A DNA stretch of 51,617 nt, from assembly GCA_030524135.1 (NCBI GenBank), contig JAUNHA010000014.1:1-51617 (forward strand). The letters run 5' to 3'. The notes beneath the pieces were generated by a model. The model ran no database searches and was not told where the DNA came from. It worked only from the letters and a program-made list of their open reading frames with translations. A program made the position numbers and the translations under genes. The DNA comes from Eubacteriales bacterium (GTDB lineage: Bacteria; Bacillota; Clostridia; Lachnospirales; Lachnospiraceae). Numbering within the stretch: position 1 is the first letter of the stretch; every line of letters begins with the position of its first letter. This document shows, in pieces, positions 16,278-23,987 of the stretch.

Positions 16278-19200
16278 ATGACAAAGCTACGAATTCACAA
16301 ACAGAAATGTAATCGGATGCTGGCAGCATTGTGCGTGTGCCTCCTGACATTGAGTCCGTGCACAGAAGCACTTTATGCATTTGGATACCCGGGGGGGGGT
16401 ACTGATGTAACGGTATCTTCCACAGTATCTGATGCAGAGCGGGAGCATGATCAGGAGAACAGGGAAGAGAACAAGGCAACAGCTTCTGAAGGAACACATG
16501 TCACAGATTCTTCGGCAGAGACAGCTGAGCAGGAAAGTGATGCCACATCCTCAGTGCCGAAGCGTTACCCGGCATTTTCCCATGAGGAAGAATTTGACGG
16601 AGTGACCGTAAAGCTTTCTGCAAAACGCGGAGTGCTTCCGGAAGGAACAACGGCGGAAATCTATGAACTTGACCGTTATGAGCTTAATACAGATGAGGAT
16701 ATAGATCTGGCTTTTGATATTAAGCTCTATGACGAAGACGGCAACGATCTTGGGGACAGCTGGAAAGATCGTGGAGAGGTGACGGTGAAATTTACCGGGT
16801 CACGTATTGATGAGCTGAAAGAGAACGCTGAAACAGTTGAAATTCTGCATATTGCCGATGACGCTGAAGAGCTTGTGAAATCGGTTGATACGTCCGCGAA
16901 CGCAGGTCGCCGAACCGGACTATCTTTTGATGCAGAACATTTCTCTGTTTATGCGCTGAAGGCGGTCGCGGCGGCAGCGGAAAACGCGGAATATGATGCG
17001 GATACGAAAACGCTTACGATACATTCTGTAGAGGGAATGACGTTTTCCATGAATGGTAAAAATCCATGGCCAGACGGGTCAGATCAGGCGGTAAAAGTAG
17101 TTATTAATGTTGGGGATGAAGAACTACCGAAATATACTTTAAATTCCCAGAGAAAAGCAAAAACAATTATAATTGAACGCTGTGGCAATATAAATGAAAA
17201 TTTCTTCAATCTTTTATCTCCGGAAACGATAGAAATTGAACGCTGTGGAGATATTTTGGGAAAGATGGCTGCATCCGGAAATAGGACAGTTACTTCAATA
17301 ATAATAAACGAATGTGGGTCAATAGGAAACGGCGCATTTAGCGGATTTCGAGGCCTGGAAACCTTAAAGATTAATGATTGCGGTGATATTGGAAACAGTG
17401 CCTTTTCAAACTGTAATGCACTTGAGAACGCAGAAATTTCCCAGTGCGGTAATATTGGGAGTTCCGTATTTTCTTCAACTGCGCTGAAAGACCTTACCTT
17501 AAATTGCGGCGATATTAAAAGCGGTGCTTTTAAAAGTACACCATCCATAGAGAAACTCATTATTCAGAAAGCTGGAAACATAGAAAATCGAGCTTTTTTG
17601 GGTATGACCGGGTTAAAAACTATAGAGATTAATGAGTGTGGAAGCATAGGAAATGAAGCTTTCAGTGCATATATTTATGATACAAATACGAGTAAGCCAT
17701 GTGAAAACTTGGAAACCGTTAAAATTGGAAGCTGTGAGAGCATTGGAGATTCTGCATTTAAAGAATTGACCAAAATAAATGTTCTCGAAATCGAGTCTTG
17801 TAAAAAGATCGGTAAGATGGCATTTAATAATACTGGAAACGAAAACCGTCCAATTACTAAGTTGGAGTTAAAAAATTGTGTGATTGGCGATTCTGCATTT
17901 TATATGTCACATATTTCAGAGATCATGCTACAGGATATTCCTGAAATTGGAGACGATGCTTTTTACTGTGTGGAGGCAAGTGATGTTACCCTGTCAAATG
18001 TTGCACAAATTGGGAAAAATGCTTTTGCCGGGTCTCGAAAGCTGAACAAGCTTTCAATTGAGAACATAAAGAGTATTGAAGACAATATGTTTAAAACGTA
18101 TGATTCGGACAAAAACTATGTTACTACAATTACTCTCAAGAACATAGGATATATTGGGAATTACGCTTTTGAAAATTTCCCATTGCTCGAAAACGTTATA
18201 ATAGAGGGAGACTGTCAGTACATCGGCGCACATGCATTTACTGGATCTAAAAACCTTAAGACAATCGACATTTCTGACACAACCAGACTGGGATACAGTG
18301 ATTCGTTTGTCAAAGTAACAGATTCTAAAGATCCATCCGTTCATCCGATCTATAATCGTGTGAAAGCAATCTTGTCGGGTAAGTTTGGTCTTATCAATCC
18401 CGAGACAGAGGTTGATGCGATTTCTCCGGATGGGTGGACATCCTACCGTACCGGAATCAAGAACAGCACGGATAAGACCGGCAGTACGCAGCTTACCAAG
18501 GAAGCAAGGTGGAGTGATGCGGAAAAGACGGTTGCCGATGTACAGATCAAAGCATATTACACACTGAACCGGCAGATGGATTTCATCTTTGTCGCGGACT
18601 GCTCAAATTCCATGTCAGGCATTGGCAGCAACGATGCTATGAATTCGAATTTCTACAACATGCAGTCGAAGATGATGGATGTGACGGAGAAACTGCTGTC
18701 TGATACAAGTGAGCTGGATACCCGTGTTGCATTCGCGACCTTCGGCGAGGAAGAATCCTCTGTTTCCGATTTCTTTGTAAAAGGGGATGAGGCGAAGGCA
18801 GAGACGTACATCTGGAATGATATCGTCAATTATTATTCTAACACCAACTATAGTGTAGGTTTAGAGAAGGCATCTGAGCTTGTAAAACAAAACCGCGCAG
18901 CAGGACGCAATACGACCGTTATCTTCATATCTGACGGGCAGCCGTACTATGATGGCAAGGTTGAAAATATTCCGCCCGAATACTATGGCACAGAGCAGGC
19001 AGAAGCGATCCGCGCAGACGGCGCGAAACTGTTTGCGGTCCTGCAGCAGGTTCCTGAAGATGAGTTGGAATCTTCACAGGCAAATATGCTGAAACTGACG
19101 GCAGATGAGGGCAATATCTTCTCATCGACAGACCTGGATGGCTTCAGCCATGCAATCAACGATGCAATCGAGTACGCTTATACGAATTTCCAGCTGACAG

Positions 19201-20642
19201 ACGTAGTAGATCCTGCGTTTGAGCTCGATGAGACAAGCATTAACGTTACAGGCGGAACTGTTACCCTTGGAACGAATGCGGCGGGACTTACGACCATTAC
19301 CTGGACGTTTCATCAGAGTACGGAACCGTTTAAGGAATATATCCTTACATTCCAGGAAAAATTAAATCCGAACAGTGACGGAAGCTATCCGGATGGAAGC
19401 TTTGATACAAATGAAGGAGACGCCGTTTTTGAAGCAGACAAGGTTCCGGTCAATCAGGTAAAAACCCCTGTTCTGGAAAGAGAAAATGAGAAGAAAACAG
19501 GCGATCTTATCGTAAAGAAAACAGTCAGCGGCAACAATGCGAACAGAAATTATGCATTTACCTTCCGCATTGAAGCGGAGGAAGCAGGAACGCCCCTTTC
19601 GGGAAGCTTTGGAGATGTTACGTTTACAGACGGCGAAGGAAGCTTCACGCTGAAGGCAGGGGAGCAGGCAGCCGTTACCGGGCTTCCTGAGGGAACGTCA
19701 TACAAAGTACAGGAAACCGACGGGGTTCGTATGGGATATACGGTAACCGTTAATGGTACAAAAACAGATACTGCAGAAGGCAGCGTGGTTTCCGGTGAGA
19801 CGGCCATCGAAACCTTCAATAACCACAGAACGAGCGGCGGCTCCTCCGGCGGTGGCGGTGGCGGCGGCGTAGTGCCGGGAAAACCTTATCATCCGGAAAC
19901 GAAGGATCCACTAATTCCGGAAGGCGAGACAGCTGAATCAAGCAGTTCTCCGCATCCGGAGATCAACTCCCTGCCGATCATGGGCGTGGCAGGTCCGGCA
20001 GAAGAGATACAGGACGCTTCTGACAGCGGAGCACAGCCTCTGGAGAATAAGAGCCTTAGCGTTATTGAAGCGCTGCAGGCAAAATACACACAGAATCCGG
20101 ACCTCGGCGGCTGGCTTACCGTACCGGGTACAGGCAGCGGTTATCCCGTTATGTACTCCGCCTATAGCTGGGAATACTACCTGCATCATGATTTTAACAA
20201 GCAGAGCAGCAACGTCGGCGTACCGTTTATGGGCGAGGCTACAGAGATCGGCGGCGACAATACCCTGATCCACGGTCACAACATGAATGGCGATCTGCAG
20301 TTTGGATGGATCTGGAATTATCTCTATCCGGAATTCCGTGAAAAGCATCCGACAATCGATTTTAAGACGATCTATGATGCGGACGGACAGTACGAGGTTA
20401 TGGCAGTCTTTATCGCACCGGTCTATGCCGCGGAAGATACGAATGTATTTAAGTGGTATCAGTATGTCGGAAAGCTGAATAAAGCACAGTTTAATTATTA
20501 CGTTGAAAATGCAAAGGCGAACTCACTCTATGATACCGGTGTAACTGCGGAATACGGAGACAAGCTGATCACGCTTGAGACCTGCGCGAGCAGCACGACA
20601 AACGATCGTCTTGTGGTAGTTGCCAGAAAGAAAGCCTTGTGA
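16278..20642 (+). CDS. surface protein with LRR, vWA, Cna-like and C-terminal class B sortase domains
   Basis: A 1454-residue exported protein. Residues 1-34 are a signal peptide (basic start, hydrophobic LAALCVCLLTL, then EALYA). Residues about 290-675 are BspA-type leucine-rich repeats of about 23 residues with the recurring pattern 'CGxIGNxAF'. A von Willebrand A domain follows (about 765-970) with an intact MIDAS Asp774-x-Ser776-x-Ser778 and ISDGQP. Residues about 1075-1185 look like a Cna-B/SpaA-like stalk domain, then a Gly-Ser linker. The last 195 residues are a class B sortase: His1334 (IHGHNM), Cys1436 (LETCAS) and Arg1444 (NDRLVVVA). There is no C-terminal anchor. A G9 tract at codons 38-41 may switch it on and off. 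An adhesin joined to its own transpeptidase is unusual; the bound ligand is unknown. Confidence 0.88.
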   Translation: MTKLRIHKQKCNRMLAALCVCLLTLSPCTEALYAFGYPGGGTDVTVSSTVSDAEREHDQENREENKATASEGTHVTDSSAETAEQESDATSSVPKRYPAFSHEEEFDGVTVKLSAKRGVLPEGTTAEIYELDRYELNTDEDIDLAFDIKLYDEDGNDLGDSWKDRGEVTVKFTGSRIDELKENAETVEILHIADDAEELVKSVDTSANAGRRTGLSFDAEHFSVYALKAVAAAAENAEYDADTKTLTIHSVEGMTFSMNGKNPWPDGSDQAVKVVINVGDEELPKYTLNSQRKAKTIIIERCGNINENFFNLLSPETIEIERCGDILGKMAASGNRTVTSIIINECGSIGNGAFSGFRGLETLKINDCGDIGNSAFSNCNALENAEISQCGNIGSSVFSSTALKDLTLNCGDIKSGAFKSTPSIEKLIIQKAGNIENRAFLGMTGLKTIEINECGSIGNEAFSAYIYDTNTSKPCENLETVKIGSCESIGDSAFKELTKINVLEIESCKKIGKMAFNNTGNENRPITKLELKNCVIGDSAFYMSHISEIMLQDIPEIGDDAFYCVEASDVTLSNVAQIGKNAFAGSRKLNKLSIENIKSIEDNMFKTYDSDKNYVTTITLKNIGYIGNYAFENFPLLENVIIEGDCQYIGAHAFTGSKNLKTIDISDTTRLGYSDSFVKVTDSKDPSVHPIYNRVKAILSGKFGLINPETEVDAISPDGWTSYRTGIKNSTDKTGSTQLTKEARWSDAEKTVADVQIKAYYTLNRQMDFIFVADCSNSMSGIGSNDAMNSNFYNMQSKMMDVTEKLLSDTSELDTRVAFATFGEEESSVSDFFVKGDEAKAETYIWNDIVNYYSNTNYSVGLEKASELVKQNRAAGRNTTVIFISDGQPYYDGKVENIPPEYYGTEQAEAIRADGAKLFAVLQQVPEDELESSQANMLKLTADEGNIFSSTDLDGFSHAINDAIEYAYTNFQLTDVVDPAFELDETSINVTGGTVTLGTNAAGLTTITWTFHQSTEPFKEYILTFQEKLNPNSDGSYPDGSFDTNEGDAVFEADKVPVNQVKTPVLERENEKKTGDLIVKKTVSGNNANRNYAFTFRIEAEEAGTPLSGSFGDVTFTDGEGSFTLKAGEQAAVTGLPEGTSYKVQETDGVRMGYTVTVNGTKTDTAEGSVVSGETAIETFNNHRTSGGSSGGGGGGGVVPGKPYHPETKDPLIPEGETAESSSSPHPEINSLPIMGVAGPAEEIQDASDSGAQPLENKSLSVIEALQAKYTQNPDLGGWLTVPGTGSGYPVMYSAYSWEYYLHHDFNKQSSNVGVPFMGEATEIGGDNTLIHGHNMNGDLQFGWIWNYLYPEFREKHPTIDFKTIYDADGQYEVMAVFIAPVYAAEDTNVFKWYQYVGKLNKAQFNYYVENAKANSLYDTGVTAEYGDKLITLETCASSTTNDRLVVVARKKAL
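16391..16399 (+). repeat. run of nine G, candidate phase-variation tract
   Basis: Nine G residues lie 113 bases into the coding sequence, just behind the signal peptide, encoding Pro-Gly-Gly-Gly (38-41). With ten G the frame reads TAC TGA; with eight it reads GTA CTG ATG TAA. Both end at once. Such a tract is what slipped-strand mispairing switches look like. Confidence 0.75.
19834..19874 (+). repeat. Gly-rich linker coded by GGC/GGT repeats
   Basis: A run of GGC and GGT codons interrupted by two serine codons encodes a flexible Gly-Ser linker between the Cna-like domain and the region leading to the sortase domain. In-frame length change by triplets would be tolerated. Confidence 0.5.
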
Positions 20643-20665
20643 AACGCATCTGAGTTCGATATAAT
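20638..20665 (+). promoter_or_regulatory. possible promoter of the coiled-coil gene
   Basis: TTGTGA (20638-20643) and an exact TATAAT (20660-20665) with a 16-base spacer straddle the stop codon of the surface protein gene. No terminator is seen between the two genes. Confidence 0.4.
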
Positions 20666-20709
20666 TCCTTTAAAGTAATTTTGGTTTTTAAGTATGAAAA
20701 GGAGTTATT

Positions 20710-21234
20710 ATGCAGTATACATCATCGGAAGCGGCAAAGCTTCTTCAGAAGCTGAACGAGGAACTTGGCGATATCCAGAGAATGGAATCGATGTCATCTT
20801 CATTTAACGCGGCACTCGGCGAGGACATCGAAAGTGTAAGACCGGAGTATGATTTTGAGACGGTCCAGGATCGGATCGCAGAGCTTCAGGAGAAGATCCG
20901 CAGGGTAAAGCATGCCATCAATGTGTTTAACTGCTCACAGGTGGTCCCGGGCTTTGATATGACGATCGACCAGATTTTGATCCTGATCCCTCAGCTTAAC
21001 AGAGAGAAGGCAAAGCTTGACGGGATGGCGGGAACGCTTCCGAAGGTCCGGGAAACTGCCATGGGCGGTTTCCGCGGCGGCTCCTCACCGGTCATCGACT
21101 ACAGATATACGAACTATGAGATCGCGGATGCAAAAAAGGCGTTTGAGGCGGTGTCAGACAGGCTTGCGAAGGCCCAGATGGCACTCGACCGTGTGAACAC
21201 GACGGAACGCTTTGAGATCGATCTGGAAATTTAA
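20710..21234 (+). CDS. coiled-coil protein, DIP1984-like
   Basis: A 174-residue soluble protein made mostly of charged heptad-like helices (residues 1-80 and 130-174). The order 'RIAELQEKIRRVKHAIN' then 'DQILILIPQLNREKAKLDGM' then 'YTNYEIADAKKAFEAVSDRLAKAQMALDRVN' resembles the DIP1984 family, sometimes labelled septicolysin-like; in that family a paired helix region is followed by a variable loop and a final helix ending in an acidic tip. The loop here is Gly-rich (MGGFRGGSS, near residues 118-126). Function is not established. It follows the surface protein gene by 67 bases behind an AAAGGAG site and has its own terminator. Confidence 0.55.
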   Translation: MQYTSSEAAKLLQKLNEELGDIQRMESMSSSFNAALGEDIESVRPEYDFETVQDRIAELQEKIRRVKHAINVFNCSQVVPGFDMTIDQILILIPQLNREKAKLDGMAGTLPKVRETAMGGFRGGSSPVIDYRYTNYEIADAKKAFEAVSDRLAKAQMALDRVNTTERFEIDLEI

Positions 21235-21253
21235 ATACTGTTTTACTTAATCG

Positions 21254-21293
21254 GCACATACGATGAATGGTTTATTTGTCGTATGTGCTTTCC
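21254..21293 (+). terminator. terminator after the coiled-coil gene
   Basis: GCACATACGA (21254-21263) and TCGTATGTGC (21279-21288) pair perfectly around a 15-base loop, followed by TTTCC. Confidence 0.65.
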
Positions 21294-21686
21294 GTCATTC
21301 ACGGAACCATTCCAAACTTTTAACAGGATGAACGTGGTTTAAGGTTGATTGTTATCGTTATCCGTTTTTCTCCGGTTATTTGTTATGGTTTAAGACAAGA
21401 GCATATATCATATGATTTTCTGGAAGGTTCCGGGTTTGAGAAAACCCGCCGGTATCCGTGCCGGCCTGCAGGAGGGTTCGGTTTGAGCCTGCATTATTCA
21501 CTATTCACTATTCACTATTCTTCATAATTCAGACACTTCCCTTACGGTTACATTAAACCTTTTTTAAAGCCCTGTTATTTCCTTTCCCGTTTTGTTAGAA
21601 TAGCCTCGTCCTGAGATAAGCCGTGTGAGTTCGGCGACAGGATCATTTACGCTCCGGCAATCCGGAGCGATCGGGAGGAGATTTTT
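21294..21686. other. gene-free spacer with clustered hairpins and short tandem repeats
   Basis: No supported gene lies here; a 60-codon frame at 21345-21527 has no ribosome site. Three hairpins stand close together: CGGGTTT/AAACCCG with a GAGA loop (21431-21448), GCCGG/CCGGC (21448-21465) and TGCAGG/CCTGCA (21467-21493). They are followed by three copies of ATTCACT (21496-21516). The strand just before the lipoprotein gene has a GGGAGGAG ribosome site. Confidence 0.45.
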
Positions 21687-22271
21687 ATGAAGAAAAGAGC
21701 ATTTACAGCAGCAGTCGTTCTTGCGGCAGGACTTGCGGTAACGGCATGTTCCGGACAGGGCGCACAGGAAAGCTCTGCAGCGGCGGAAACGACCGCGGAA
21801 GAGATTGGAGCGGATGAAACCACGGTATCCGCAGCAGAGACAGAAGAGACTTCCAAAGAGGCTGCTACGGAAGCGTCCACTGACGCGATCGAGATCAATT
21901 CTGACGAAAGCAGCGCGACAGGAGATGAACTCACGGGTGTAGAGCTTAAGGCTTTGTATCAGGGATTTGGCGAGTCGGTTCAGATCGCAGTAAAGGATAA
22001 AAGTCTTGAGGAGCTTGCGGAGCTCATGACCTATCCGTCCTACATCGGTGTTGACGGCGGTGTGACCGTAAACGACGAGGCACAGCTTTCCGACATCGGA
22101 GCCGATAAGATCTTTACGGACGAGCTTGTTGCGGCAGTTGAAAACGCTGATATTGCCTCCATCGAGGTTTCTGAGGCCGGCTTTGTGATCGGCGATCCTT
22201 CCGGCAAGCCGAATATCACGCTTGGGCTCGGTGAGGACGGCACGATGGGCATCACCGGAATCAACTATTAA
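21687..22271 (+). CDS. lipoprotein of unknown function
   Basis: A 194-residue exported lipoprotein. The signal peptide runs to Cys21 in a good lipobox (LAVTAC). Residues 22-75 are a low-complexity spacer of Ala, Glu, Ser and Thr that should hold the domain away from the membrane. The globular part, about 80-194, starts with GVELKALYQGFGESVQIAVKDKSLEELAELMTYP (split here over many residues) and ends with GLGEDGTMGITGINY, a pattern of a small alpha+beta domain seen in lachnospiral lipoproteins; I do not know its job. It stands alone between a spacer and a strong terminator, behind a GGGAGGAG ribosome site. Confidence 0.75.
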   Translation: MKKRAFTAAVVLAAGLAVTACSGQGAQESSAAAETTAEEIGADETTVSAAETEETSKEAATEASTDAIEINSDESSATGDELTGVELKALYQGFGESVQIAVKDKSLEELAELMTYPSYIGVDGGVTVNDEAQLSDIGADKIFTDELVAAVENADIASIEVSEAGFVIGDPSGKPNITLGLGEDGTMGITGINY

Positions 22272-22357
22272 CTGCTAAACGAATTACCGGATTTTTCCAG
22301 CCCGTTTTTCAGTGCGGATTACAAAAACGTCCTGAAGCATAAAGCCAGGCATTGCGG

Positions 22358-22402
22358 CAGTTCCCGTATTTTCCTCTGGAAATGTACGGGAACTGTATTT
22401 TT
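22358..22402 (+). terminator. strong terminator before argH
   Basis: CAGTTCCCGTA (22358-22368) and TACGGGAACTG (22385-22395) pair perfectly; the inner TTTCC/GGAAA extends the stem. The tail is TATTTTTTT. It ends the lipoprotein transcript. Confidence 0.9.
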
Positions 22403-22435
22403 TTACATAAAATTGGATTATTTTGCATAAAATGC

Positions 22436-22465
22436 TTGACAATATACAGAAAAATGAATAAAAAT
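22436..22465 (+). promoter_or_regulatory. argH promoter with a candidate ArgR/AhrC box
   Basis: TTGACA (22436-22441) is followed after 17 bases by TAAAAA (22459-22464). The -10 lies inside ATGAATAAAAAT (22454-22465), which equals the core of the ARG box known from Bacillus AhrC. Just upstream TTTTACATAAAAT and TTTTGCATAAAAT form two direct copies. Arginine repression by blocking the -10 is the simplest reading. Confidence 0.5.
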
Positions 22466-22491
22466 AAGTCTCAGAAAGGATGGATAGAATT

Positions 22492-23880
22492 ATGGCAAGT
22501 TTGTGGGGCGGACGTTTTGAAAAGGATATGGATGACATTGTAAAGGAATTCAATGCGTCGATCGGATTTGACAAACGGATGTACAATGAGGATATTGATG
22601 GAAGCATCGCGCATGTAACCATGCTTAGTGCACAGGGAATTGTGTCCGAGACCGAAAAGGATGCGATCATAGATGGGCTTGAGGCGATCAGAAAAGACAT
22701 TTCGGAAGGAAAGATTCAGTTTACCGTGGAGGATGAGGATATCCACATGGGAATTGAGAGCCGCCTGATCGAGCGTATTGGAGATGCAGGTAAAAAGCTG
22801 CACACGGCGAGAAGCCGCAATGATCAGTGCCAGGTGGACGGAAGGCTTTATCTTAGAAAGGAACTTCTGGAGATCCGGGACAGCCTTTGTGCGCTTGAAT
22901 CCGTTATCCTTGAGAAGGCTTCGAAGTATGCGGATCAGATCGCGATCGGCTTTACACATCTGCAGCACGCACAGCCGATCACGCTTGGCTTTGTGTTCAT
23001 GGCTTATTTTCAGATGTTTAAAAGGGATATCGAGCGTCTTACCGATACCTATGAACGACTGAACCTCTGCCCACTTGGTGCCTGTGCCCTTGCCGGAACG
23101 ACGCTTCCGATCGACAGGCAGAAGACGGCTTTGCTTCTCGGTTTTTCTGCACCTACTGAAAATGCGATGGACAGTGTGAGTGACCGCGATTACAGCATTG
23201 AATTTTTAAGTGACGCAGCCATTTCCATGATGCATCTTTCCCGCTGGGCGGAAGAGTTTACCTGGTGGAATTCTTCGGAGTTCTCCTATATTGCGATCGA
23301 TGACAGCTTCTGCACCGGAAGCAGCATCATGCCCCAGAAGAAAAATCCGGATATGGCGGAGCTTCTGCGCGGAAAGGTCGGCAGGATTTACGGCGATCTG
23401 ATGCAGCTTTTGACCGTGATGAAGGGAACCCCGCTCGCTTATAATAAGGACTTCCAGGAAGACAAGGAAAGTCTTTTCGATGCTATTGATACCTGGAAGA
23501 CCAGTATCCGTATCTTCGCAAAAATGCTGGAAAAGACGGAATTCCGCACGGATATGATCGAGCATCAGCTTAAAAACGGATTTTTAAACGCAACGGACAT
23601 TGCAGAGCACTTTGCAAAGCAGGGCATTCCGTTCCGGGAGGCGCATTCCATTGTCGGACACATGGTAAAGGCATGCGAAAATAAGGGATGCGATTTTGAA
23701 GATCTCACCGAAGAAGACCTGCAGGCGATTGATCCGCGTCTGACAAAGGAACTTCTCGGAGACATCAGCATGAAAGCCTGTGTGGATGCAAGGGTATCCT
23801 TTGGCGGCACCGCGCCGGTCGAAGTGCGCCGTCAGATTGAAGTTGGAAAGTCGTGGCTTTCCGGATATGCGCCGGTTTAA
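22492..23880 (+). CDS. argH: argininosuccinate lyase
   Basis: A 462-residue enzyme of the fumarase/aspartase superfamily that splits argininosuccinate into arginine and fumarate. It shows the opening SLWGGRFEKDMD, the HTARSRNDQ motif, THLQHAQPI, and the superfamily signature GSSIMPQKKNPD with the active Ser in the mobile loop. The ATG at 22492 is preferred over one at 22480, since AAAGGA stands at a workable distance only from the former and family proteins start MxxLWGGRF. No argG or other arginine gene is nearby, so it is an orphan in this accessory block. Confidence 0.95.
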   Translation: MASLWGGRFEKDMDDIVKEFNASIGFDKRMYNEDIDGSIAHVTMLSAQGIVSETEKDAIIDGLEAIRKDISEGKIQFTVEDEDIHMGIESRLIERIGDAGKKLHTARSRNDQCQVDGRLYLRKELLEIRDSLCALESVILEKASKYADQIAIGFTHLQHAQPITLGFVFMAYFQMFKRDIERLTDTYERLNLCPLGACALAGTTLPIDRQKTALLLGFSAPTENAMDSVSDRDYSIEFLSDAAISMMHLSRWAEEFTWWNSSEFSYIAIDDSFCTGSSIMPQKKNPDMAELLRGKVGRIYGDLMQLLTVMKGTPLAYNKDFQEDKESLFDAIDTWKTSIRIFAKMLEKTEFRTDMIEHQLKNGFLNATDIAEHFAKQGIPFREAHSIVGHMVKACENKGCDFEDLTEEDLQAIDPRLTKELLGDISMKACVDARVSFGGTAPVEVRRQIEVGKSWLSGYAPV

Positions 23881-23937
23881 TAAAAATATCAGGTTCACAC
23901 AGCAGAATAAAACGAAAAACTAATTCATAACAAATAC

Positions 23938-23978
23938 CCCCGCTCATCAGGCAAGCTCTGATGGACGGGGATTGTTTT
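23938..23978. terminator. bidirectional terminator between argH and the beta-helix gene
   Basis: CCCCG-CT-CATCAG (23938-23950) pairs with CTGATG-GA-CGGGG (23958-23970), with a 2-base mismatch in the stem. T-rich sequence follows on the plus strand and a short A/T stretch on the minus strand. The two genes converge here. Confidence 0.65.
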
Positions 23979-23987
23979 CGTTTCCGA

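Noticed and set aside
19684-19701. LPEGT in the surface protein as an LPxTG signal
   Set aside because: It lies inside the Cna-like domain (GLPEGTSYKV), where LPEGxY/T is a normal turn motif, and the Gly/Thr order is wrong.
21345-21527. 60-codon frame in the spacer before the lipoprotein
   Set aside because: No ribosome site, covers hairpins and tandem repeats, and has no protein-like pattern.
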